DNA of 64,000 bases from Mumia flava (GTDB lineage: Bacteria; Actinomycetota; Actinomycetes; Propionibacteriales; Nocardioidaceae): positions 1,240,001-1,304,000 of the forward strand of contig NZ_PGEZ01000001.1 of the NCBI RefSeq assembly GCF_002797495.1, in the 5' to 3' direction. Position 1 is the stretch's first letter; each line of letters begins with the position of its first letter. The position numbers and the translations under genes are program-made. Positions 36,353-48,109 of this stretch are shown here, in pieces. A model generated the notes under the pieces. It saw only the letters and a list, made by a program, of their open reading frames with translations, was not told the origin of the DNA and did not search any database.

Positions 36353-37246
36353 CTACGACGCGAGCAGCGAGTCGAGAGCCAGCCGGACGCGCTCGGTGTC
36401 CTCGCGGTACTTGCACACCGCCCCCACGGTCGCGGCAGCCGTCGCGAGGTCCAGCTCGTCACGCCCGAGGCGCTCCAGCGCCCGGGTCCAGTCGAGCGTC
36501 TCGGCGACCCCCGGCGGCTTCAGCAGATCGCCGCGGTCGCGCAGCTGCTGCACCACCGTGACCACCTGCTCCGCCATCCGGTCGGAGACCTCCGGCATCC
36601 GCGACCGCACGATCTCGACCTCACGGGTCAGGTCGGGATGGTCGATCCAGTGGTAGAGGCAGCGACGCTTCAGCGCGTCGTGCAGCTCGCGGGTGCGGTT
36701 CGAGGTGAGGATGACCACCGGCGGCTGCGCCGCGCGGATCGTCCCGAGCTCGGGGATCGTCACCTGGTTGGTCGAGAGCACCTCGAGCAGGAACGCCTCG
36801 AACTCGTCGTCGGCCCGGTCGATCTCGTCCACCAGCAGCACCACCGGTGCCTCCCGCAGTGCCCGCAGGATCGGCCGCGCCAGCAGGAACCGCTCGTCGA
36901 ACAGCGTCTGCTCGACCTCCTCGACCGCAAGATCGCTCGCACCGTCGACCCGCGCAGTCGCCTCGACCGCGCGCAGGTGCAGGATCTGCCGGGAGAAGTC
37001 CCAGTCGTACAGCGCCTGCGACGCGTCGATCCCCTCGTAGCACTGGAGCCGGATCAGCGGCAGCCCGTACGCGGCAGCGAGCGCCTCGGCGAGCGCGGTC
37101 TTGCCGGTGCCCGGCTCGCCCTCGAGCAGCAGCGGCCGCTGCATCACCAGGGACAGGTACGCGATCGTCGCGAGGCCGTCGTCGGCGAGGTAGCCGGTGC
37201 CCGCGAGGGCGCGGGCGAGGTCGTCGCTGCTGGCTGGCTGGTCCAC
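36353..37246 (-). CDS. MoxR-family AAA+ ATPase (CoxD-like)
   Basis: A 297-residue AAA+ ATPase. Walker A is LEGEPGTGKTALAEALAAAY, Walker B VVLLVDEIDRADDEFEAFLL, sensor 1 ILTSNRTRELHDALKRR, with RLQCYEGIDASQALYDWDF between them as in CoxD. In Oligotropha CoxD is a chaperone that helps build the metal centre of CO dehydrogenase together with the VWA protein. The GTG at 37246 lies 7 nt after TAGGGT (37259-37254), implying a leaderless promoter for the maturation genes. Confidence 0.93.
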   Translation of the reverse strand: MDQPASSDDLARALAGTGYLADDGLATIAYLSLVMQRPLLLEGEPGTGKTALAEALAAAYGLPLIRLQCYEGIDASQALYDWDFSRQILHLRAVEATARVDGASDLAVEEVEQTLFDERFLLARPILRALREAPVVLLVDEIDRADDEFEAFLLEVLSTNQVTIPELGTIRAAQPPVVILTSNRTRELHDALKRRCLYHWIDHPDLTREVEIVRSRMPEVSDRMAEQVVTVVQQLRDRGDLLKPPGVAETLDWTRALERLGRDELDLATAAATVGAVCKYREDTERVRLALDSLLAS

Positions 37247-37294
37247 GCGGCCCACCCTAGTCCGCACGCCCCGCGTGGGCGTGCGGCGTCGCGC

Positions 37295-37888
37295 TCAGGT
37301 GCCGACGTCGTCGAGGCGGTCCACGTCCTGCCCGGTCGCGAGGTCGCCGCACTCCACGGCCGCGGCGCCGTGGTCGGCGAGATAGCGTCGCGCGCCTTCG
37401 TCGCCCGACAGCGACGCCGCCATCGCCGGCCAGTGCGACCGCCCGACCAGCACCGGGTGCCCCGGGCGGCCGGCGTACGTCGCCCGGGCGAGCGCATCGG
37501 GAGCAGCGGTCGTGAGGAGCCGGGCGACGACGTCCGGGCCGACGTCCGGGAGGTCGACCAGCGAGACGAGGCAGGCGTCGGCACCGGTCGTGCCGTCGTC
37601 GAGCGCCCGCAGGCCCGTGCGCAGCGACGCCCCCATGCCGACGGACCAGTCGGCCGCCTCGACGATCCGTACGTCCGCGTCCGCCAGCAGCGGGCGTACG
37701 GCGTCGGCTGACGCCCCGAGCACGACCACGACCTCCTCGCAGCCGCCGCCGCGCAGCACGTCGACGCCGCGGCGGACCCACGGCGTCCCGTCCGCGGCTC
37801 GGACGAGCGCCTTCGGTCGGCCCATCCGCCGACCCGCGCCGGCGGCGAGCAGCACGCCGACCGCACGCACCTGTCGGGTCATGCCCAT
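37295..37888 (-). CDS. MobA/MocA-like nucleotidyltransferase (molybdenum cofactor cytidylyl/guanylyltransferase)
   Basis: A 197-residue NTP transferase. The nucleotide motif LLAAGAGRRMGRPKALV is at residues about 13-29, VVVVLGASADAVRPLL follows, and the metal-binding aspartate is in CLVSLVDLPDVGPDVV; RPGHPVLVGRSHWP completes the family pattern. MocA attaches CMP to molybdopterin, the cofactor form used by xanthine-oxidase-family enzymes such as the CoxSLM downstream, so the gene fits the cluster. Two in-frame ATGs (37888 and 37882) are possible. Confidence 0.85.
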   Translation of the reverse strand: MGMTRQVRAVGVLLAAGAGRRMGRPKALVRAADGTPWVRRGVDVLRGGGCEEVVVVLGASADAVRPLLADADVRIVEAADWSVGMGASLRTGLRALDDGTTGADACLVSLVDLPDVGPDVVARLLTTAAPDALARATYAGRPGHPVLVGRSHWPAMAASLSGDEGARRYLADHGAAAVECGDLATGQDVDRLDDVGT

Positions 37889-37946
37889 GATCGTGCCACG
37901 GCCCACCGGTGGTGCCTGCGCGGCGCAGGTGTCGCACACTGATCGG

Positions 37947-39209
37947 GTGACCGAACGACCCGACCCCGCCGAGGTGCTCGCCCACCTCGACCCCGACCTG
38001 GTCGCCGCCGACCTCGCGGCGCTGGTCGCGCTCGCGCCCGTCGACGGGACCCCCGGCGAGGTGGCCGCGAGCCACTGGTGCGCCGACCGTCTCACAGAGC
38101 TGGGCGCAGCCGTCGACCACTGGGAGGTGGACCTGCCCGAGGTGCGCCAGGAGCCCGACTTCCCCGGCATGGAGGTCGAACGTGCCGAGGCGTGGGGCAC
38201 CGTCGGTGTGCTGGGCCCGACCGAGACCATCCCCGCGCTGGCGCTCAACGGGCACGTCGACGTCGTGCCGCCCGGTGACCATGCCCTGTGGGCCGACCAC
38301 GACCCGTTCACGCTCCGCGAGCACGACGGGCGGTGGTACGGACGCGGGACCTGCGACATGCTCGGCGGCGTCGCCGCGATCCTCGGCGCGGCGCACGCGA
38401 TCCGTGCGTCCGGGATCGACCTCCAGCGGGGGCTCGCCCTGCACACCGTCACCGGCGAGGAGGACGGTGGCCTCGGGACGTACGCGACCCTCCGTCGCGG
38501 CCACACCGCCGACGCGTGCGTGATCGCGGAGCCGACAGCGGACAAGGTCGTCACCGACAACGCCGGCTCGCTGACGTTCCGTCTCGTCGTGCGGGGGCGC
38601 GCCACGCACGGCTCGATGCGCACGAGCGGGATCAGCGCGCTGGACGCTCTCGACGTCGTGCGGGACGCTCTGCGCGACCTGGAGACGAAGCGCAACGCCG
38701 AGATCCCCGACCGGTTCGCGCACCTGATGCTGCCGTGGCCGCTCTCGATCGGAACGATCTACGCCGGCGACTGGGCGAGCACCGTGCCCGACCTCTGCAT
38801 CGTGGAGGGGCGGTACGGCGTGCGGCCGGGCGAGTCGGTCGCGTCCGCGCGAGCCGAGCTGGTCGCGGCCGTGAACGCCGCGTGCTTCGAGGACCTCTGG
38901 TTGCGCGACCACCCGGTCGAGGTCACCTGGCCCGGCGGCGTGTTCGCGCCCGGCCGGCTGCCCGACGACCACGCGCTGCTCGAGGTCGTGCAGGACGCTG
39001 CCGTCGCCGCCGGCGCACCCCACCCACCGGCGGTCGGGGCGCCGTACGGGTCTGACCTGCGGCTCTACAGCGCCACGGGCGTCCCGACCGTCCAGTACGG
39101 GCCGGGCGACATCCTGCACGCGCACGCGGTCAACGAGTCGGTCGCGATCGACGAGGTGATGCGCTGCGCCGGCGCGTACGTGCTGACCGCGCTCGCCCAC
39201 TGCACGTAG
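37947..39209 (+). CDS. M20-family metallopeptidase (ArgE/DapE type)
   Basis: A 420-residue M20 amidohydrolase. Metal ligands are visible in order: ALNGHVDVVP (His, Asp), GRGTCDMLGG (bridging Asp), TGEEDGG (catalytic Glu plus ligand), CVIAEPTADK (Glu) and HAHAVNESV (His). The central lid domain contains RGRATHGSMRTSGISALDA. Family members remove N-acyl groups or cleave dipeptides such as N-acetylornithine or succinyl-diaminopimelate; the exact substrate is open. It is divergent from the MobA-like gene and may belong functionally to the same catabolic locus. Confidence 0.87.
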   Translation: MTERPDPAEVLAHLDPDLVAADLAALVALAPVDGTPGEVAASHWCADRLTELGAAVDHWEVDLPEVRQEPDFPGMEVERAEAWGTVGVLGPTETIPALALNGHVDVVPPGDHALWADHDPFTLREHDGRWYGRGTCDMLGGVAAILGAAHAIRASGIDLQRGLALHTVTGEEDGGLGTYATLRRGHTADACVIAEPTADKVVTDNAGSLTFRLVVRGRATHGSMRTSGISALDALDVVRDALRDLETKRNAEIPDRFAHLMLPWPLSIGTIYAGDWASTVPDLCIVEGRYGVRPGESVASARAELVAAVNAACFEDLWLRDHPVEVTWPGGVFAPGRLPDDHALLEVVQDAAVAAGAPHPPAVGAPYGSDLRLYSATGVPTVQYGPGDILHAHAVNESVAIDEVMRCAGAYVLTALAHCT

Positions 39210-39222
39210 CGTCGGCCGGTCT

Positions 39223-39246
39223 GCGCAGGGCTGGGCGCCCTGACGC
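39223..39246. terminator. Hairpin terminator between convergent genes
   Basis: cagggc (39226-39231) pairs with gccctg (39237-39242) around a 5-nt loop, with further g-c pairs outside. It lies just after the M20 peptidase stop and before the stop of the small membrane protein. Confidence 0.5.
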
Positions 39247-39269
39247 TGTGCCGGGTCAGGAGGCGCCGC

Positions 39270-39404
39270 TCAGCGCTCGCCCTTGCGGCGGCCGAGCATC
39301 CGGCGGACCCGGGCCTCGTCCTGCCCGAGCACCTTGGCCATGATCTGGACACGGAAGAACCAGATCACGGCGAGCACGACGACGATCAGGAGCAGGTACT
39401 TCAT
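39270..39404 (-). CDS. Small single-span membrane protein, 44 aa
   Basis: A 44-codon frame: an N-terminal hydrophobic helix (MKYLLLIVVVLAVIWFFRVQ) followed by a basic tail, IMAKVLGQDEARVRRMLGRR, ending KGER. The ATG at 39404 lies 6 nt after TAGGGT (39416-39411), the leaderless layout shared by many genes here, which supports expression. Small proteins with this plan are widespread in actinobacteria without assigned function. It is divergent from the cell-wall amidase gene with 35 bp between them. Confidence 0.65.
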   Translation of the reverse strand: MKYLLLIVVVLAVIWFFRVQIMAKVLGQDEARVRRMLGRRKGER

Positions 39405-39439
39405 GGCTCCACCCTACGGGGCGAGGTTAGCCTCGTGGG

Positions 39440-40225
39440 GTGGACCGTCGACGGATCGCGCTGCTCGCGGCCGCGAGCCTGCTCGTGGCCGTGCCGACGA
39501 GCGCGGAGGCACGCCCGGTCGCGGGCGGCGGCGTGGACCCCGACGCGCGCGCCGGACCGCTCGCCGGACGGGTGATCGTGATCGACCCCGGCCACCAGCT
39601 CGGCAACGCGCGCCACCCGGCCCAGATCAACCAGCTCGTCCCCGCCGGAGGGTTTCGCAAGGCCTGCAACACCACCGGGACAGCCACGAACGCAGGTTGG
39701 CCCGAGGCGACGTTCGTGTTCCGGGTCGCGAAGCGGCTGCGCGCTCGGCTGCGCGACCTGGGCGCACGCGTCGTGATGACCCGAACCCGCAACAGCCTGA
39801 AGCTGTGGGGTCCGTGCGTCGACGTCCGGGGCAAGCTCGGCAACCGCGGCTTCCGCGGCCGTGCACGCCCGGCCGACGCCAAGGTCAGCATCCACGCCGA
39901 CGGGTCGACGAGCGGCGGACGCGGGTTCCACGTGATCGTCTCGACCAAGCGGCACCGTGCCTCCGGCACCGTCGGGTTCGGACGTGACGTCCGGCGGGCG
40001 CTGGCGCAGCGCGGGTTCCGGAAGGCGAACTACATCGCGGGCGGGGACGGCTTCGACATCAGGGGCGACCTCGCGACCCTCAACCTCAGCCGGATCCCGA
40101 CCGTCATGGTCGAGCTCGGCAACATGCGCAACCGCCGCGAGGCGAAGGTGATGCACAGCAAGCGTGGCCAGAAGCGGTACGCCCGTGCCCTCGCCGCCGG
40201 CGTCCGACGGTCGCTGCTGGGCTGA
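39440..40225 (+). CDS. N-acetylmuramoyl-L-alanine amidase (Amidase_3), secreted
   Basis: A 261-residue protein with a signal peptide (VDRRRIALLAAASLLVAVPT, cleavage after about residue 25). The Amidase_3 zinc ligands are H52 (VIDPGHQ), E89 (GWPEATF) and H152 (SIHADG), with catalytic E225 (VMVELGN). It cleaves the lactyl amide bond of peptidoglycan outside the cell, for division or remodelling. The GTG at 39440 follows TAGCCT (39428-39433) by 6 nt, so the mRNA is probably leaderless. No cell-wall-binding domain is present. Confidence 0.92.
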   Translation: MDRRRIALLAAASLLVAVPTSAEARPVAGGGVDPDARAGPLAGRVIVIDPGHQLGNARHPAQINQLVPAGGFRKACNTTGTATNAGWPEATFVFRVAKRLRARLRDLGARVVMTRTRNSLKLWGPCVDVRGKLGNRGFRGRARPADAKVSIHADGSTSGGRGFHVIVSTKRHRASGTVGFGRDVRRALAQRGFRKANYIAGGDGFDIRGDLATLNLSRIPTVMVELGNMRNRREAKVMHSKRGQKRYARALAAGVRRSLLG

Positions 40226-40299
40226 GGCGGCTTCGGGCTGTCGGCCGTACGGCGAGGCTCGCGCGGCGCCCGCGCAGCGCGACGACGTGGAGGGTCGTT

Positions 40300-40345
40300 C
40301 TCATTCTCGCGCACACCGTGCGCGCACGGTGTGCGCGAGAATGAG
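40300..40345. repeat. Perfect 46-bp palindrome
   Basis: The left half ctcattctcgcgcacaccgt (40299-40318) runs into gcgc-type centre and is mirrored exactly to gagaatgag; the perfect part is 40300-40345. Its core acaccgtgcgcgcacggtgt is 19/20 identical to the palindrome at 25136-25173. It lies between the amidase gene and the acetyltransferase gene, both plus strand, and could terminate the first or form a cruciform. Confidence 0.85.
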
Positions 40346-40467
40346 CCGACGGCGGCCACAACCGTGTGGGACTACCTCCGGCCACGACCGTCGGCGGGAC
40401 GACGAGGCGACGGTCGCAGGCGGCCTCGTGACCCGCGCGCGCCGAGCGACGCACCTACGCTCGGTCT

Positions 40468-41001
40468 GTGCAGCTCCAGACTCGGGCGACCAAGGACCTC
40501 GGTGGCTCCGCGCTGCGCCAGATCCGCGCATTCCTCGTCCGCAGCTTCGACGGCGATCTCGGCGCCGAGGACTGGGAGCACACCCTCGGTGGCACCCACG
40601 TGCTCGCGTACCGCTCGGGCGTGCTCCTCGGGCACGCGTCCGTCGTCACCCGGACGCTCTGGATCGGCACCCGCTCGTACGCCACCGGGTACGTCGAGGG
40701 TGTGGCGGTGGCGGCGACGCGGCGCCGGCGCGGCCTCGGGACCGCACTCATGGGCGAGGTCGCCCGCCTGATCGAGGACGGCTACGACCTCGGCGCGCTC
40801 GCGTCGACCGATCTGGCTCTGCCGTTCTACGGCGCCGCCGGGTGGATCCCGTGGCGCGGGCCGACGTCCGTGGTGCGGCCCGACGGCTCGGCGGTGCGGA
40901 CGCCGGAGGACGACGGGTCGGTGTTCGTCCTGCCCTGTGGCCACGTCCTGGACGCGAGCGCGCCCATCAGCTGCGACTGGCGTCGCGGTGACGTGTGGTG
41001 A
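40468..41001 (+). CDS. aac(2')-I: Aminoglycoside 2'-N-acetyltransferase, AAC(2')-I family
   Basis: A 177-residue GNAT enzyme. The stretches EDWEHTLGGTHVLAY, GYVEGVAVAATRRRRGLGTA (acetyl-CoA loop), DLGALASTDLALPFYGAAGW, PWRGPTSVVRPDG, RTPEDDGSVFVLP and the terminus CDWRRGDVW follow the mycobacterial AAC(2')-Ic pattern nearly segment by segment. AAC(2') acetylates the 2'-amino group of gentamicin, tobramycin and similar drugs; chromosomal copies in mycobacteria also modify cell-wall metabolism. The GTG at 40468 lies 6 nt after TACGCT (40456-40461), a leaderless layout. Its 3' end overlaps the convergent PaiB-like gene by 35 bp. Confidence 0.92.
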   Translation: MQLQTRATKDLGGSALRQIRAFLVRSFDGDLGAEDWEHTLGGTHVLAYRSGVLLGHASVVTRTLWIGTRSYATGYVEGVAVAATRRRRGLGTALMGEVARLIEDGYDLGALASTDLALPFYGAAGWIPWRGPTSVVRPDGSAVRTPEDDGSVFVLPCGHVLDASAPISCDWRRGDVW

Positions 41002-41623
41002 GCCCGGCCGCCATCGCGTCGGCGACCTCGGCGGCGGCGGCCGCGCTCTCGCCGCGCAGCCCCTCCACGACGCCGCGACGGTCTGCTTCGGAGCGGTTCT
41101 GACTCAGCTTCGCCTTCGCCTCGACGGCGTCGACCTGGATCTCGACCCCGACGATCGCCCGCAGCTGCTGGTCGACGAACGCGTCCGGCGCGTCGGTCAC
41201 GTCCCACACGGGCGTACGGGTGCTCTCGTGGTGCCGGGTGAGCCGCGTGACGGCGTCGCGGACCCAGTCGGGGTCGTCGTGGACCCTCACGGTGCCGCGC
41301 AGGTGGACGGCCGAGTAGTTCCAGGTCGGGACCACGCGGCCGTGCTCGCGCTTCGTCGCATACCAGGACGGCGACACGTACGCCTGAGGACCGTTCACGA
41401 CCATCAGCGCCGCGGCGTCGTCCACGATCGTGCGCCAGTGCGCGTTGGCCCTCGCCATGTGGGCGACGACCCGGGACTCCTCACGCAGCCACAGCACCGG
41501 CAGCAGCGTCGACTGCGGACGACCGTCCGCGTCGACGGTGACCAGGTCCCCGGCGCCCACGGCCGCGACCAGGGCATCGATCTCGGCCGCATCGTCCAGC
41601 GCGTTCGGGCGGGGCACGTACAT
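40967..41623 (-). CDS. PaiB-like FMN-binding protein
   Basis: A 218-residue flavin-reductase-fold protein of the PaiB/FMN_bind_2 family: MYVPRPNALDDAAEIDALVA at the start, LPVLWLREESRVVAHMARAN, then WKxxxx-like NGPQAYVSPSWYATKREHGR and VVPTWNYSAVHLRGTVRVHD in the centre. PaiB in Bacillus is described as a transcriptional repressor of sporulation and degradative enzymes; most homologues are uncharacterised. The ATG at 41623 lies 6 nt after TACCGT (41635-41630), so the transcript is probably leaderless. It converges on, and overlaps, the aac(2') gene. Confidence 0.87.
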   Translation of the reverse strand: MYVPRPNALDDAAEIDALVAAVGAGDLVTVDADGRPQSTLLPVLWLREESRVVAHMARANAHWRTIVDDAAALMVVNGPQAYVSPSWYATKREHGRVVPTWNYSAVHLRGTVRVHDDPDWVRDAVTRLTRHHESTRTPVWDVTDAPDAFVDQQLRAIVGVEIQVDAVEAKAKLSQNRSEADRRGVVEGLRGESAAAAAEVADAMAAGLTTRHRDASRS

Positions 41624-41682
41624 GCGACCACGGTACGCGGCGGGACGGACGGGGCAGGGCCGGCAGGGGAGGGCCGGACGCG

Positions 41683-41722
41683 ACGGAGCCCCGTCGATCC
41701 GTGAGGACCGGCGGGGCTCCGT
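41683..41722 (-). terminator. groEL terminator hairpin
   Basis: acggagccccg (41683-41693) pairs perfectly over 11 bp with cggggctccgt (41712-41722), 18-nt loop, 35 nt after the groEL stop. Confidence 0.8.
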
Positions 41723-41756
41723 GCTGCGAGCGTGCGCTCGGGTTCCGATCAGGCGA

Positions 41757-45921
<4,165 letters not shown>

Positions 45922-45960
45922 GCGGCGGCCCCGACCACCGCGTGCACTGAGCGGGGTGCA

Positions 45961-46047
45961 GTCTGCGTAGCCGGCTACGCAGACCATCACTCGGCACCGA
46001 AGGTTGTCCCAGCCAGGTGAGGGTCTGCCCAGCCGGCTGGGCAGACC
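45961..46047. repeat. Paired perfect palindromes (REP-like), locus B
   Basis: gtctgcgtagcc + its mirror (45961-45984) is a perfect 24-bp palindrome. ggtctgcccagcc + its mirror (46022-46047) is a perfect 26-bp palindrome preceded by agccaggtgag. Both share a cagccggct/tagccggcta core and match the pair at 19301-19368. Located between convergent genes, they may also terminate transcription. Confidence 0.85.
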
Positions 46048-46056
46048 GTCGGCGGC

Positions 46057-47031
46057 TCAGCTCGGCGCGTCGGCGTCCAGGGCGGTCGGGGCGGGGACCG
46101 AGGCCTCCAGCTCGGCGGCGACCTCGCCGAGGCTGGCCAGCACCCGCGCGACTGCGGCGCGCGCGGCACGATCGGGTCGCGCCAGCGCGTAGACCTCGCG
46201 GCCCGCGCGGACACCCCCGAGCTCGAGCGCGACCAGCCCACGTGCCGTGGCGACGCTGGCCGAGCCTCGCGGCAGCAGTGCGATCCCTTGGCCGGCGGCC
46301 ACGAATGCCGCGACGACGTGGTTGTCGGCGAAGCGCTGGACGACCTCGATCGGCGATCCGCCGTCGGCGAGACCACGCAGCACGGCGTCGAAGGGGAATC
46401 CGTCGGGGACGCCGATCCACTTCTCGTCGGCGAGCTCCGCGGGCTCCACCCGACCGCGGCCGGCGAGCCGGTGGTCGGGCGGCACCACGACGTCGAGCGG
46501 CTCGCGCAGCAGCGGCGTGACCGAGAGCCCGAGGAAGCCGGCGTCCGGGACACGCTCGACCGAGTGGGCGATCACGAGGTCGTGGTCCGCGGTGATCGCG
46601 GCGAACTCGTCCTCCGCCAGGTCGAGGTCACGGAGCCGGAGCGTGATCGCCGGGTCGGTCTTGGCCAGGCGGGTCGCGAGGGCCGGGAGCAGCAGCTCGG
46701 CCGCGCTCGGGAACGCGCACACGCTGACCTCGCCGACCGCCGAGCCACGGAACTCGTCGAACCGTGCCCGGGCCCGTTCCAGGACCTCCGCGATCTCGAC
46801 CGCCCCCTCGGCGAGCACGCGCCCGGCATCGGTCAGACCGACCCCGCGACCTTGCCGGACCACCAGCGGCGCGCCCATCTCCCGCTCGAGCGACTTGATC
46901 TGCTGCGACACCGCGGAGGGCGTCCGGTACGTGGCCGCGGCGACGGCGGTGACGCTGCCCCGCTCGGCGAGCTCACGCAGCAGGGCGACCTTCTCGACGT
47001 CGATCGGATGGGTTCCGGAGGGGGAATTCAT
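46057..47031 (-). CDS. LysR family transcriptional regulator
   Basis: A 324-residue LysR protein. The N-terminal winged helix (VALLRELAERGSVTAVAAAT, SAVSQQIKSLEREMGAPLVV) is followed by the substrate-binding domain from about residue 95 (GEVSVCAFPSAAELLLPALA). It is divergent from the EamA transporter gene 60 bp away, the classic LysR-target layout. The ATG at 47031 lies 6 nt after TAGACT (47043-47038), so regulator mRNA is probably leaderless. The inducer is unknown. Confidence 0.93.
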   Translation of the reverse strand: MNSPSGTHPIDVEKVALLRELAERGSVTAVAAATYRTPSAVSQQIKSLEREMGAPLVVRQGRGVGLTDAGRVLAEGAVEIAEVLERARARFDEFRGSAVGEVSVCAFPSAAELLLPALATRLAKTDPAITLRLRDLDLAEDEFAAITADHDLVIAHSVERVPDAGFLGLSVTPLLREPLDVVVPPDHRLAGRGRVEPAELADEKWIGVPDGFPFDAVLRGLADGGSPIEVVQRFADNHVVAAFVAAGQGIALLPRGSASVATARGLVALELGGVRAGREVYALARPDRAARAAVARVLASLGEVAAELEASVPAPTALDADAPS

Positions 47032-47091
47032 GTAGCCAGTCTACAAGATGGGTTCAGATCTATTCGCTTGTGCTTCACGATGTGGGATCGG

Positions 47092-48105
47092 ATGCTGGAG
47101 CGCGTGACTCCACGCGACCGCCTGCTCGCCGCGCTCGTCGCGACCGCCTGGGGCGTGAACTTCCTGGCGATCGACGCCTCGCTGCAGCACTTCCCTCCGT
47201 TGTTCCTGGTCGCCCTCCGCTTCGCGGTGCTCGCCGTGCCGGTGGTGCTCCTGGTGCCGCGGCCCGACGTCGAGCTGCGCTGGCTCATCGGGTACGGGGC
47301 GGGCTTCGGCATCGCCCAGTTCGTCTTCCTGTACGCGGGGATGGCCGCGGGCATGCCCGCCGGACTCGCCTCGCTGGTCCTGCAGGCCTCGGCGCCGTTC
47401 ACCGTTGTGCTGGCAGCCGCCCTCCTCCGGGAGCGGCTCAGCGGACGCCAGGTCGCGGGGATCCTGCTCGCGGTCGCGGGGCTCGCTCTGGTCGCGTGGC
47501 AGCGGGCGCAGATCGCCGCGCTCCTGCCGGTCGTCCTCACCCTCCTCGGCGCACTCGGCTGGGCCTTCGGCAACCTCGCGAACCGGCAGGCCCGACCCAG
47601 CCGACCGCTGCACCTGGCCTTGTGGATGTCGGTCGTCCCTCCCCTGCCGATGCTGGCGATCGCGCTCGCCGTCGAAGGGCCGGCGCGGATCGGGACGTCC
47701 CTGTCCACCGCGTTCACGATCGACGCGCTGCCTGCGATGGTCGGCCTCGCGTACACCGTGCTGATCGGCACCGTCCTGGGGTCGGGACTGTGGACGGCGC
47801 TGATGGCGCGCTACCCGTCGAGCACCGTGGCGCCGTTCTCCATGCTCGTGCCCGTGGTCGGCATGTCCACAGCCGCCGTCGTGCTCCACGAGCGCCTGCA
47901 CGCCCTCGAGCTGGTCGGCGCGGCCGTGGTGATCAGTGGTGTGCTCCTCGGCTCCAGCAAGAGCCGCACGTCACGCCGCGTCCCCGATCTGCTCCCCGAG
48001 CCCGCCCCGGAACCCGCTCCGGACGCCGGCACCGACCCGCGACCGGACGACGACCCCGGGCCCGCGCACGAGCCGAGCGCCCCGACGACGCGGCTGCGAT
48101 CGTGA
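47092..48105 (+). CDS. EamA/DMT-superfamily metabolite exporter
   Basis: A protein of about 337 residues with ten predicted helices in two EamA repeats (LVATAWGVNFLAIDASLQHF and LTLLGALGWAFGNLANRQAR start them). The tail after residue 285 is a Pro/Glu/Asp-rich cytoplasmic extension not needed for transport. Members export amino acids, purines or drugs (RhtA/YedA type). Start uncertain: in-frame ATGs at 47080 and 47092 and a GTG at 47104 compete. Divergent LysR gene is the probable regulator. Confidence 0.83.
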   Translation: MLERVTPRDRLLAALVATAWGVNFLAIDASLQHFPPLFLVALRFAVLAVPVVLLVPRPDVELRWLIGYGAGFGIAQFVFLYAGMAAGMPAGLASLVLQASAPFTVVLAAALLRERLSGRQVAGILLAVAGLALVAWQRAQIAALLPVVLTLLGALGWAFGNLANRQARPSRPLHLALWMSVVPPLPMLAIALAVEGPARIGTSLSTAFTIDALPAMVGLAYTVLIGTVLGSGLWTALMARYPSSTVAPFSMLVPVVGMSTAAVVLHERLHALELVGAAVVISGVLLGSSKSRTSRRVPDLLPEPAPEPAPDAGTDPRPDDDPGPAHEPSAPTTRLRS

Positions 48106-48109
48106 GGCC

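Noticed and set aside
47038-47091. Specific LysR T-N11-A box between lysR and the EamA gene
   Set aside because: Several loose matches exist in the short intergenic region; none is clearly better than the others.
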